From Siphonodentalium dalli (taxonomy: Eukaryota > Mollusca > Scaphopoda > Gadilida > Siphonodentaliidae): DNA of 64,000 bases. Made by a program: the position numbers and the translations under genes. The stretch covers positions 115,739,509-115,803,508 of the forward strand of contig CP136068.1 of assembly GCA_032622095.1 (NCBI GenBank), written 5' to 3'. Below are positions 23,355 to 33,855 of the stretch, piece by piece; the first letter of the stretch is position 1; each line of letters opens with the position of its first letter. The notes under the pieces were generated by a model that searched no databases, was not told the origin of the DNA, and was given only the letters and a program-made list of their open reading frames with translations.

Positions 23355-23990
23355 ATTTCCAAAATGACAAGTGTGGATTAGTTTATAACCGAATGAGTTA
23401 GCTTTACCTGCGTCCTCGTAGCTCTCTCGGGAATGTCAAATGTGGCCTTTATATCAGAGTCGAACATATGCTCGCATAAGAAGGGGTTGGTTATTTCAGG
23501 ATGGGAATCGGCTATTAACTCAACGCGATCATCTAAACGCGATTTGCGGGCATTAAAATCACCTCTACACCAGGTTCACGCTTATTTAAAAGCTCCCCCT
23601 CTAGTTCTGCATTCCACTTAATATTCACGTACTTTGTGTTCTCCGGAGGAATGTAAACGACACCAATAAGAAGACATCGCGAGTTAATGTTCCCAGGGGC
23701 TAAAATGTTAACCCAAACCATATTCTCCAGAGCACAATCGATGCTTTTTACTTTAATATCCGATAACTTATTTGTCGCTACAAGTAATCCTCCTGCCCGA
23801 CTGTTACCTGAATTTGGTCTTCCTCTGTGGGACACAACGTCAATGTTTGGTATATCAATTACCTCCCCTGCGAATAGCTTCGTTTCCAAAAGACAAATAA
23901 TATCAAATTCGTTCAATAATAAAATGAACTCTGGGTAATGCAGGCGCTTACGTAAACTACCAACATTGAGGGCTAATACCTTTACCTTCT
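23355..23990 (-). pseudogene. LINE-A ORF2: APE-type endonuclease domain (frameshifted)
   Basis: The endonuclease N-terminus is visible as KVLALNVGSLRKRLHYPEF, then DIICLLETKL (the catalytic Glu block), GRPNSGNSRAGGL and LIGVVYIPPEN. Near 23570 the frame shifts by one base: the expected GDFNARKSRLDD block is encoded in the adjacent frame. A second shift lies near 23425, after which NSFGYKLIHTC leads into the RT frame. All motifs belong to the apurinic-endonuclease family used by non-LTR retrotransposons to nick target DNA. Confidence 0.85.
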
Positions 23991-24480
23991 CCGCATCGTC
24001 GCGGTCATTATTAACATCGTCTTCGTCCTCACCATCACCAGCATCATCATAATCATCATCGTCGTCGTCAACATCATCAGCTTCTTCATCACCATCGTTA
24101 TCGTAGTCGTCATAATCATCATCGCCCATCACATCGTCACCGTGATCGTCGCCATCATCATTATCATTATTGTCATCATCGTCATCAGCGTTATCATCAG
24201 CGTTATCATCAGCGTTATCATCACCGTCATCATCACCATTACCACCATGATCATCGTCATTTACATCTTCATCACTATAATTTTCGATATCTTCACCATC
24301 AACTTTGTCAACATCATTACCCTCATCCGTATCTTCATCGTCGTCATAATCAACATCTGCATCGTCATCACCATCGTCGTCGTCGACGTCATCATCATCA
24401 TCATCATCATCATCATATTATCGTCTTCGTCGCTCTTGTCGTCGTCAGAGTAATAATAATCGGCACCATCATCATCGACA
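23991..24480. repeat. Trinucleotide array (ATC/GTC variants) inside LINE-A
   Basis: About 490 bp of interspersed TCA, TCG and TCC triplets, with purer CATCATCATCAT at 24387-24417. On the minus strand it reads GAT/GAC/GAA, giving a long run of Asp and Glu in frame with the endonuclease. It lies between the ORF2 N-terminal region (24413-24934) and the endonuclease, so it is probably an expansion inside coding sequence rather than a separate gene. Confidence 0.85.
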
Positions 24481-25329
24481 CAACCAATTTCGTGACCATA
24501 GTAGTTGTGACCATCGTCATCATTATCAAATACATCGTTTTGTATAACCTCAATATTATTGCATTTACTAGTATCATATCTTGTACACAATGGCTATTAC
24601 TATTCATATAATGTGTACATGTACCTTCGTGTAATGCGCTCGTATCCCCTGAACCTGAAACGTTCTCAGAAAAACATGCAATATCAATTTCAGTGAATGA
24701 ACATGTGCTGATGTTGATATCATCAATACCTCTTATTGAATCTACCATGTATGTCGCGTTACGTGATTCATTATAAATATGGTCTGCACAATTAGTCATG
24801 TTTACCTTGCCTGACAAGGGGTGACCTGATTTATTGCTATGATTCAACATAGGGTCAAAACAGAACAAATGTTGTTTCAAATAATAATTTAACATGGCTA
24901 GTCTTTCATGATAATTTGAATCAAGAGCTATCATTTCGTTGTTGAACCAAGTACTCTTATATGATCATTGATAGATGACCCGGGATGATCCGCGTGGATG
25001 CAGGGTTCGGAACAAATACCCGTTGTGTCATAACTGGCTGTATCACCACTTGTTAAATATTTATTCGCATGAATAGGACTCATGAAATATGGTAACGAAT
25101 CAAAACTTCCCACTTTTTCACAGGATACAGGACGTTGTTGTGAGTCATAATCGGACGACATTGTGACATGATTATTAACCATCTTGAAATTCAAATCTTT
25201 GTCGACGGGGAACCCCCTAGCATATCTATGATCATAAGATTTGGAACGTTTCAATTTCGTAGTCAAACGTGGATGCAGATGCACACTCGGGTCATTGTGG
25301 GATATGCCTGCAATGTCAATCCTTGGCAT
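24413..25329 (-). pseudogene. LINE-A: ORF2 N-terminal / inter-ORF region
   Basis: Two nearly contiguous frames (24931-25329, then 24413-24934 with a small overlap) encode unrecognised sequence: MPRIDIAGISHNDPSVHLHP onwards, then MIALDSNYHERLAMLNYYLK onwards. Position between the ORF1 esterase and the endonuclease suggests an ORF2 leader. No catalytic motif is visible. Confidence 0.5.
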
Positions 25330-25332
25330 ATA

Positions 25333-25915
25333 TCACTCAAATTTATAGGCTTTTGTGTCTGGGCCTCTCGGTTGGTCGCTAATATGTCGGCGTTTTCGCT
25401 CAGCCACATCACATAGGCGCTCAGTTAAAACCTCTTTACCCTTCGGGCTGAGGTGAATACCAGATGAGTCATCTTTATCAAAGAGGACCTTTCTAACAGT
25501 ACCTTTCTGTGTGAAAATGTCGTCGTTGTCGACAAAGGAAAACTTATCCATGCCCTTCAGGAGTTCGGAGAGAAATCCATTTACCTTGGCGGTATTGTCA
25601 TTAAATACTTGGACTCTCCTGTCCAAACATTTTCGTGCCGGAATGCTAAAAAAGTTTAATTTCCGCTCGGGGAAAAACTGGATAGCGTTGGTATTATTTT
25701 CACGAAATTTACCTGAATCTCGTTTACATCTTTGCAACGGGTAATGTAATTCGTGCCTAGATTTAGAGTTTGACTGGTGACAAGATGGGAACAACTGATT
25801 TGTCCTGCTCAATGCGTTTCAAAATGTTTAAGATATCCACAGTTTGAGTTCCTGATACTTGGAACATTTTAGCGGACGGAATGTTAACATGCACGTCACG
25901 GAGGTTACTTGCACC
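25333..25915 (-). pseudogene. LINE-A ORF1: SGNH/GDSL-type esterase region
   Basis: The first block is IFIGASNLRDVHV (25860-25925), which fits the GxSN start of SGNH hydrolases. The last is DDSSGIHLSPKGKEVL (near 25455), which fits the DxxH block carrying the catalytic Asp and His. A frameshift near 25790 separates the two halves, which lie in the frames 25763-26440 and 25333-25812. An esterase domain in ORF1 is known from CR1/L2-type elements. Confidence 0.7.
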
Positions 25916-26788
25916 TATGAATATTGTATCAATTAGTATGTCCTGTTCGTTTTGAATTGTTTCGTCCTTGTCCGTAACGTCAGTAGGCTCGGTCTGCTTG
26001 TCATTTTCAACAGTATGCTCAACATGTCTGTCGGTTTCATTTTCGGGAACATCCATGTAGTCATCGTTGTGTTTATCCACGTGTGTAATGTTATTGTCGT
26101 CTGTCTTCTGTGTGTATCCCTGGTCACGTGTTGTCTCACGGTCCCGGTTAATCCCCGGATTAGGTCTGTCTGGCTTTGGAGCTGTGTCAGACGTATGCCA
26201 CCGTTTGGCACATTGATCTACTTTATGGCCAGGCATAAGACAAAATCGACAATGAATATCGTTCACACACTTCCAGGTCGGGTGGTTTTTACTGAAACAG
26301 CGGCCACAAGTACGCCTGATCTGTTTGAGCTCATCGCACACAACGCTCGGATAATGACAATCACGGCAGTGTTTACACAAAGCCTTGGTTTTTTGCGAAA
26401 ACAGTCGAAGCGTTTCCTTGCCTATATATTGTAATCGCATTAGGAATGTCGTCAGTGCAGTGTTTTAGCTGGAAATGTCTTATAGTTATACCATTCTCGA
26501 CATCAGTTTCTGCATATTTCCCACGTCTGACTGTATTATCATACACTGTCCCATATTTAGATAATTCCTCAATTAAAGATGAATCAGTTATCCAGTATGG
26601 GGCGTCTCTAATTGTAATATTTATAATGTCATTTACAAATTCATTTAGTCTAATAAATCTCACGAAAATGCGAAACCCATTGTCAAGAAGAGAATTCTTT
26701 GCCGATGAACAATTCAGTGTTATTAGGCAATATTTTGTGCGTTGCCTGGATAGCAGCTATATATGTCCTCGATCTTCACTACCTGGCT
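25763..26788 (-). pseudogene. LINE-A ORF1: RRM-like fold and zinc knuckles (3' of the split)
   Basis: From the right, the frame reads KIEDIYSCYPGN, then after a frameshift NGFRIFVRFIRLNEFVNDI and the RRM-like INITIRDAPYWITDSSLIEE and LSKYGTVYDN. It then gives LCKHCRDCHYPSVVC, TCGRCFSKNHPTWKC and CRFCLMPGHKVDQC, three Cys-rich knuckles of which the last fits CCHC (CxxCx4Hx4C). These are RNA-binding modules of ORF1p. The frame breaks near 26410 and near 26725. At 26788 it stops at the inserted element N1; the first residues of ORF1 continue at 32258-32340. Confidence 0.8.
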
Positions 26789-27359
26789 AAAGGTTGTTCC
26801 ACACCGGGCGCGAGCGAGCGATTATAACGGCCATTTTCTAACGTCCGTAGCAGTTCAAAGCGCGCGATTTTTATGTTCACACCACAAGCGACCGACTCGC
26901 TGACCACGATTTTATGCTTCGTCGAATTGTCGCTTTGTTGCAAACCAGCGAGATAATTGGACGGCTCTCAAATAGGTGTTTATACGACCGTTATTTTTCT
27001 GTGTGTCTGTATGACTGTGTGTGTCTGCATGACTGTATGTATGTATGCATGTATGCCATGTGTGTCTGTATGATTGTATGTCTCTATGACCAAATAATTA
27101 AACCATTTATTTTTGTTATTTTTCGTGACTGAAATTCCACCTTAGATTACTATATTCAGTTTATTCCTTGTAAAGAACTAAAATCATGGACCGTATAATC
27201 TGCTCCATTGGCTGGTGAATTATATTTTGGTATAATCAGGGGAAATGATAAAGAATATAACGAGGCTAGTTCATTCCAAAAGACGTTGTGGTAAACATGA
27301 GACAATGCATTCATCAACTAATAATAATCGCGTATTACGGATGGGAGCACTATTATAAC

Positions 27360-27490
27360 TAATGTGTAGAAACGATTACACATCAAATGTGTAAACCCGG
27401 TTAATACACATAGCAATGTGTAGTTTTACATACAAATACATTGACCGTTCTACACATAATGTGTACATTTTATTACACACACTTGTGTAA
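27360..27490. repeat. TGTGTA/TACACA palindromic cluster, left part of N1
   Basis: TTACACATCAAATGTGTAA, TACACATAGCAATGTGTA and TACACATAATGTGTA are short palindromes packed in about 130 bp. A matching cluster is at 31870-32050 near the other end of N1. Confidence 0.75.
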
Positions 27491-28544
27491 GAATGTAGAT
27501 CGTGCGCATTGCGTGCCTTCAGTTGCATATTCTGCTACATGACGACGATATTGTTTGAGTATATGTTTTGGAATACAATTTACTACTGTCTCAATACCCA
27601 TGTAATTTTGAGTGACGAGAATAAACAAATTGTAGACAAGGAATGTAAGTTCAGAATTCCGACTTGTGAGTATTGTATTAATGATATATGAGGATATATT
27701 TGTTAAAACTTTCATGAAGAATACTGCTCTTACTCTTGTTTATATGATTGTTGTAATACGTTAAAGTGATGTGAAACGTAAATTGAACCTCACAATTGAG
27801 TTCCCTGCGTCATTCTGTGGGAAGAGTGAATAAAATAACTCAGATACACGAAATCCCCCATCCTGAAGTCAGTTTGTACACTTATACGGCCATTCGGCTA
27901 ACTATTTATATTTCATCAATCGTCCCGATTAATCTCACCATAATAACACGAAAAAACAAACCGATGCGTTGTCTTGTGCAGTCACGGAAATGCCCGAGCA
28001 CTTCCGACTCGATTGGGATTGAATCGGGTTTCGTTCTCAGAAATGGCTTCTAGGGAGGATGACCGTTCGCTGGAATAGCGTCATGCACATCAGAATATTA
28101 AAGCGAAAAACAAATTGACATCGCAATCGGTAGTCAATTCGACAGGGAAGGAATAGAAAGGGAATTGTGGCGTGAAATCACAAACGGAAGAACATTGGCC
28201 GAGTTAGTGGCAAAGATTATAATCGAACAGTGATCGAGAGGTAATAATTCCAAAATGTTACTATTTATAGAAAATTGTAAGCGCATTGACCGAATTGTTA
28301 CATCAATCTGGCCGCAAGCACAGTACCGTGCAGAAAGAGTTGTCTTACTTTTGTAACTCAAAACTATTTAATTACATTATACCTGTACAATAGTACACAT
28401 AATTGGTATTCAATATGCCAGTACAGAACATTTGTTAGCTCATTGGCCATGAAATGTTTTTAATGGCAAATTCTGTTGTCAAGCTTTAGTAAGCACTATT
28501 CATTCTGGTGGATGATATTAATGGAAAGCCTTTTTCACATGTAT
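27491..28544. other. Interior of N1, nothing recognised
   Basis: Short frames at 27473-27715 (minus), 27796-28053 (plus) and 28134-28361 (minus) show no known domain and no splice-supported exon structure. Confidence 0.5.
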
Positions 28545-30665
28545 TAGCTAATTGCACTTTAGTGTAAGTGAATTACAATTAAGCGTAATGTATTACACTC
28601 AGGTGTAATGCACACATATAAAGCGTACTTCACTTACGCTTAACCGTATGATGTAGATAAAGCATTACTCATATGAGTAATAGAATTATGACTAGTGTGC
28701 TTAAGCGTAATTGATTAAAGTGTGCTTAAGCGTAATTGATTTACGCTTAAGCTCACTGGTCATTTATTTTCATTGATAGATTAATTACACTTAATCATAA
28801 ATAAATTATGCTTAAGCGATTATACGAGAAGCCGTTTTCACATTTATTCTGATTCTGCTTAATCGCAAATCATTTACGCTTAACTGTAAATCATTTGCAC
28901 TTAAGAGCAAATCATTTATACTTAAATACAAATCATATGCGCTTTAGCGGAAATAGTATGGGAGGCCCTTTTCACATTTATTATTTATTTGCGCTTAAGC
29001 GCAAATATTTGTGCTTAAGCGTAAATCATTTGCGCTTAAGCACAAATATGTGTCTATCAATTTATTTGCGCTTAAGCGCAAATACCTAACACTCCATTAC
29101 ATCCCTCTGATGTGAATGATTGAGTCCATCTCATATTATATTAGCATGGGCCCTTAGTAATAGCCCCATACAGACTCGAAGTTGAAGAAAAACATATTTC
29201 CATATGCATATCAGCATCTCTGTCCCTGGTGTCCCAAGATTTGGTGCCTCACTCCCAAAGCTCATGTATATTTTATTATCTCCTGCACAGATATATACCA
29301 TTTCCATGGCCATATATAAATAGGGAATTAGGGGTTACTGGGGTTTGCTTCCCTCATATGGTGTACTCATTGACTTGAAGTTGGGGAAAAACCCCTATTT
29401 TCATAATATCAGCATCCCTGTCCCCAAGAATTTGTGTCGCCACCCCAGAGATATAGTATATTTTATAAAAGAGACATATCCTACACAGATCTATATCATT
29501 TCCATGGTCATAAAACAGATCTTGGGGTTTCTGGGGGATTGTTTCCCTCATATGGTGGGGCTATATCAACTTTAGTGATGTGTTTAGGCCTGTGCCATGT
29601 AAAATTAATTCAGGGAGGATCAATGCATATTGATTTTTATTTGCGCTTAAGTGCAAATGATTTGCGCTTAAGCGCAAATATGATCTATTTGCTTAATTGC
29701 AAATGATAGAGGTTATTTTCGCTTAAGCGTAAATAAATAATAAATGTGAAAAGGGCCTCCCATATAATAGATCACATTTATGGCAATTTTATGCTAAAGC
29801 GCAAATATATTATTAGACGCATATTTTTTGCGCTTGAGCACAATTGATTTACACTAATAAATAATATATTTGAAAAGGCTGTCTCCCATGCGATTTCCTC
29901 TAAACTCAAATTTACTCTGGCAATAAGACATCAATCAAACATCGGTTTAGACTCCCCCATATACTATGAGATGGACTCAATTATTCAGACAGAGGAAATC
30001 AGTTGGAGTTAGGTATTTGCTTAAGCATTATTCATATTAATTATGCTTAAGTGTAAATGAGTTCCGCGCTTAAGCGTAAATGAAGAACGCTTAAACTTAA
30101 TTCATATACGCTCTCATTGAACTCCCCTCAAGCTGAAATGGATGCAACCGCATTACTAATGCCAGTAACCTACATCAGGTTATACCAATATACATGAGGT
30201 ATATGGGGAGCCAAATTAACATTTAATAAATAATATAGCTTAAGCGATATAATTGAGCTTAAGCGATATAATAAGGGAAGATATAATTGCGATTAAGTTC
30301 AATAAGGAAATATCTAATTGCGCTTAGCACAATAAGGAATATCTTATTGCACTTAAGCACAAAAAGGAATATCGTATTGCACTTAAGCGCAATAAGGAAT
30401 CTCTAAGCGCAATAAGGAATCTTCTTATTGCACTTAAGCGCGATAAGAAATATTCTTATTGCACTTAAGTGTAATTAGAGATTCCTTGATTGGGGGGGGG
30501 GGGGGCTTTAGCTCAATTATTTATTAAATGTTAATTTGGCTTCCTCCCATAGAGGTGAGATAGCTGATGAACCCAATTACACTTAAGCGTAATTCAAATG
30601 TATTACGCTTATCGTAAGTTAATTATGCTTAAGCATAACTAATTTATGCTTAAGTGTAATTAGCT
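28545..30665. repeat. Field of CTTAAG-centred palindromes (TTGCGCTTAAGCGCAA type)
   Basis: Dozens of short palindromes around CTTAAG (for example TTTGCGCTTAAGCGCAAAT, TTGCACTTAAGCGCAATAAG and ATTACGCTTAAGCG-type variants) lie at irregular 10-60 bp spacing over about 2.1 kb. They are separated by AT-rich filler and the recurrent phrases TTTTCACATTTATT and GGGAGGCCCTTTTC. A 14-base G run is at 30493-30506. Parts are arranged head to head: the 28960-29100 and 29640-29770 blocks are approximate mirror images. A smaller related patch is at 34780-35065. Confidence 0.85.
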
Positions 30666-31869
30666 ACTATAAAGTGAATCTGGGATAAGGGGAGTACTCT
30701 AAATTGTTCATTCGACCAGCTGTTTCTACCAATTAAAAACAATTCTCATTTATTTTTAAACTAATGCAAGACAATGGTATATTTTTTTACTAGTAATATT
30801 CATTATAAACTTGTACAAATCTGAAAACAAACAAAATTTTAATATTTAAGAAATTTAGAGTTCCCTCTCTTACAGCAGCAACCACTATGCCAGGAAGACC
30901 AATCGATCTAGTTCAGCCCGATTGGCCCCGGGCTATTCTAATTTATAGATCGATCGGTGGTTCATGCACTCTCTGTGTTTGAAATATTGCTAATAATTTC
31001 CATTTACAGAAGTCAATAATGCCATTGCAGATAACTACATCTTAAATTCGACCAAATGTGTTGACGTTTGATAAGAAGGGCAGGAATTCCCCGATTTGTT
31101 TATTTTCAATCGATGAGAAGCATGACGACCTGGATCAGCTGATCGGTTCGGAGGTGTGCCAATCGTATTTTGCATGCTGTGAATACCCATTCACGCCTAA
31201 ATTTGCAAACAATCCATATATAACATATACACAGTGTGTACACTTTGTTAGTTGCCAATTAATTCTCGACATTTCAATTAGAAAACATCAGATATCGATG
31301 CAAAAATCAAGACATAATCACATTATCTAGTTTGTGTTTTGTTGAATCTACTTTCGGTTATCGACATGCCGGCTATTGTTTTGGCTGTTCTGTCAACCGT
31401 GCGTGCCAGCCGATCGTCGTTTTTCGGGCGGTTCCGATTTCTTCCGAATATAATTCCATGACCTCCACGCGATGATTCGCGCCGAAAATGTGGTTGTATC
31501 TGAGAAGATTTCTTACTCTGACCGCAGTTTTCAACAATTTAATACGGGGCGAATACCGCATCAATAATATGCAACCTTGGGGTTTTATTTCTAGTTTTTT
31601 ATGACCTTTCTTATGGTATATCGGATACAGTTCTGTCTGACATGAAATATATACCCACCGGGAGTGAAGCTAATGACTTTAATACTAATCACGTGCAACC
31701 ACGCCACGACCATGGTTTGTTCATTTAAAACGAAAACTCACACATGACAGAGCAAAATATTACGTACCATTGTACGCCATGAAAGTTTTAACATATAAAT
31801 CTCCATTTGCCATGAATACTATATACCCACAGTTCGGAATACTGAACTTTACATTCTTGTCTACGATAT
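30666..31869. other. Interior of N1, nothing recognised
   Basis: A palindromic patch around GATCGATC occurs at 30900-30960. The frames 31058-31330 (plus) and 31373-31564 (minus) have no recognisable domain. Confidence 0.45.
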
Positions 31870-32050
31870 ATATGTGTAAGAATTTACACAACGTGTGTAA
31901 GGCATAGGTGTTGATTTTATGCACACCAGTGTGTATACATGTGTATAAATTGACCCATTTATTGTGTAAAATATGTTTAAGATAAAAAATGAATAATGGT
32001 TGTGTAGCAGGGCTACACGTTGTTTGTAGAAACCCTACACATTAGTCATA
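31870..32050. repeat. TGTGTA/TACACA palindromic cluster, right part of N1
   Basis: TGTGTAAGAATTTACACA, ACCAGTGTGTATACATGTGT and GTAGCAGGGCTACAC repeat the theme of 27360-27490 at a comparable distance from the opposite terminus. Confidence 0.7.
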
Positions 32051-32257
32051 AGTGTGTGGGGTGGGGGTATCCCCCATGCAGCCACCTGACTCCCCTGAAA
32101 TTAGCGTACATACAGAATAATAACCTGACTATCGCGCGCGACGAAGCGTTTCAGTCGCTTGCGGTGTGGACATAAAAATCGCGCGCTTTGAACTGCTACG
32201 GACGTTAGAAAACGGCCGTTATAATCGCTCGCTCGCGCCCGGCGTGGAACAACCTTT

Positions 32258-32340
32258 ACTCGGTTGAAAACATCCCGTCTATTCAGTCGTCCGAATTCCT
32301 CTTGGTCAAAGCAAACAGTTAATTCCTTAGAATTACTCAT
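32258..32340 (-). pseudogene. LINE-A ORF1: N-terminal fragment separated by N1
   Basis: ATG at 32340 gives MSNSKELTVCFDQEEFGRLN then RRDVFNRV, ending at the N1 boundary. The sense continues on the other side of N1 as VVKIEDIYSCYPGN. The apparent 100-codon frame (32101-32403) that runs from here into N1 is a chimera of ORF1 with the terminal repeat and is not a gene. Confidence 0.7.
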
Positions 32341-32506
32341 TTTCACACATAACAACTTACTTACTCCGACTGAAACATACACTATCACACCACAACGTAG
32401 CAAATATACTCGGGTATAGTCTATATTGGTATTTTAGTAATTTTCCCCAGGGGCCTGTGAAAAAAGTATAGATGCAGGAGAGGAAAAAATGGAATTGGAA
32501 ATGGGT

Positions 32507-32726
32507 GATCATTCGATCGCTTCTCGGCCTTTTGGCTCGAGCCCGTGCTGTGAGATACTTCCACGGTATGGGTTCGCACCCTGAGGAGGACGAGTGGTCC
32601 TGACTGACTGACGGACTTCCGCTTCTAGCGGGGACTGACCCCGACAGGCAATTTGACCATCTCGTAAGGGTGTGTCACCTCTTTCGGGGTGCTCCAGCCG
32701 ATAAGAGTGGTCCGCAATAGCCCCGC
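32507..32726 (+). mobile_element. SINE-like insertion with a U2 snRNA head
   Basis: Positions 32517-32538 match the first 22 nt of U2 snRNA exactly (including CTTCTCGGCCTTTTGGCT), then diverge. About 35 nt later is GGTTCGCACCC (32572-32582), which fits a pol III B box. The body continues for about 145 bp (GACTGACTGACGG, CTTTCGGGGTGCTCC) and ends GCCCCGC followed by seven A. Near-identical direct repeats AAAAAATGGAATTGGA plus RRTGGG (32485-32506 and 32727-32749) flank it, as expected of LINE-driven target-site duplication. It is probably a SINE with a U2 or U2/tRNA chimeric head. The coordinates exclude the flanking repeats. Confidence 0.7.
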
Positions 32727-32749
32727 AAAAAAATGGAATTGGAGGTGGG

Positions 32750-33384
32750 AGCGAGGTAAATATGTGTTTCTTGTACTTGTTAATGGTGGCTGTTTGCAGA
32801 CTTTTATGTTGTTTAGCATGAACAAACTTCGAAGGTATTGAGTTACTTTGACAGTTTGATGGTATATATATGTTTGGTGTAAAAATTAAATTATTACATA
32901 TTTGCTGATTAATCATTTGTTGTGGTGACATCGCTCACGTGTGAACGAATTGTTTTTGGGTATATATATATATCAATGCCGGATAAATTAATAAAAAAGT
33001 ATCACTCTAATGTGCGTGGTATAATAACATCATGCGTGACCCAGAGTAAAACCATGAAGAAAACATTTTTTTTGCACCGTCGCACCGGTTGCTGCATGCC
33101 CGTCTTCTCGGTTGAGTCATTTATATAATGGAGTTAGAAGTTATATGCAAATAGTCCCAATCACACCAGCAACAACATTTCGATTTTGTTCACAATTCCA
33201 CATTAGCTGCTGTACATATTGCATACAGGGACATCCAAATGAACAAGCTTAAACTCGAATATCTGCAAAAATAGCTTCTGGTTGAGTGGTCCTGCTAATT
33301 TTCTATGATGTTGGTAGGGAAAAACCAAATGTGGTTAGTCTATCTAAAGTTGTTATTTTCTTGGTGTGTGGCTAATCTAATCAC
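32750..33384. other. Unassigned, no gene seen
   Basis: AT-rich sequence with a short TATATATATA run near 32960. The frame 32922-33128 shows no domain. Confidence 0.45.
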
Positions 33385-33388
33385 TTAA

Positions 33389-33851
33389 TATGTGACCCGC
33401 CATATCAAATCCAGTCGGAAGTCGGAATTTTTTTACCCTGTGCCAATGCATTCTCTTATATATGCGAGTCGACCATAGGTCGCCTCGCATATATAAGAGA
33501 ATGCATTGGCCTAACAATGTTTTACAATTTTAATAATTTTTTCTTGTATTCTTTAACAATTTTATAATTTCACCCATCCAGAGCCCCAGACCAACATGAG
33601 CAGACGACATTATTATATGTGCTTCTATATATGTGTGGGGCTCCCTGCAGGGTAATGGATATTTTTTTATTTTATGTCCTAACACTTGTAAGAAACATTT
33701 ATTTAAAAAACATGATAAAAATAGTTAAGCCGATGCATTCTCTTATATATGCGAGACGACCTATGGTCGACTCGCAAATATAAGAGAATGCATTGGCACA
33801 GGGTAAAAAAAATCCCGACTTCCGACTGGATTTGATATGGCGGGTCACATA
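33389..33851. mobile_element. M1b: hairpin MITE with intact TTAA duplication
   Basis: Same family as M1a: TATGTGACCCGCCATATCAA termini, two internal palindromes (about 33443-33511 and 33731-33797) and the TTTTACAATTTTAA spacer. TTAA stands on both sides (33385-33388 and 33852-33855), assigning the family to TTAA-targeting elements such as piggyBac. Its high similarity to M1a over the full length indicates recent spread. Confidence 0.9.
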
Positions 33852-33855
33852 TTAA

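Larger units (their letters stand above)
26789..32257. mobile_element. N1: 5.47-kb TIR element inserted in LINE-A ORF1
   Basis: Terminal inverted repeats of about 107 bp (26789-26895 and 32151-32257) start AAAGGTTGTTCCAC and run through GCGCGAGCGAGCGATTATAA with few mismatches. The flanking octamers ACCTGGCT (26781-26788) and ACTCGGTT (32258-32265) match at 5 of 8 positions, and all three differences are transitions, as expected of a decayed 8-bp target duplication (hAT-like size). Removing the element and one octamer joins LINE ORF1 in frame. No transposase is recognisable, so N1 is probably non-autonomous or gutted. Confidence 0.8.

Noticed and set aside
23533-24132. 199-codon frame with an Asp-rich start, as an acidic nuclear protein
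   Set aside because: The acidic part is the translated triplet array; the rest is the LINE endonuclease.
24142-24590. Ile/Val-rich and Met/Asp-rich frames on both strands
   Set aside because: Six-frame products of the triplet repeat.
28545-30665. CRISPR-like array (regular palindromic repeats)
   Set aside because: Spacing is irregular, units are self-palindromic and variable, there are no unique equal-length spacers and the genome is eukaryotic.
32101-32403. 100-codon frame as a single gene
   Set aside because: It is a chimera: LINE ORF1 N-terminus running into the terminal repeat of the inserted element.
32517-32726. A functional U2 snRNA gene or a tRNA gene
   Set aside because: Only the first 22 nt match U2, with the branch-recognition and Sm regions missing; the B-box-like word is not in a foldable tRNA cloverleaf that I could trace.
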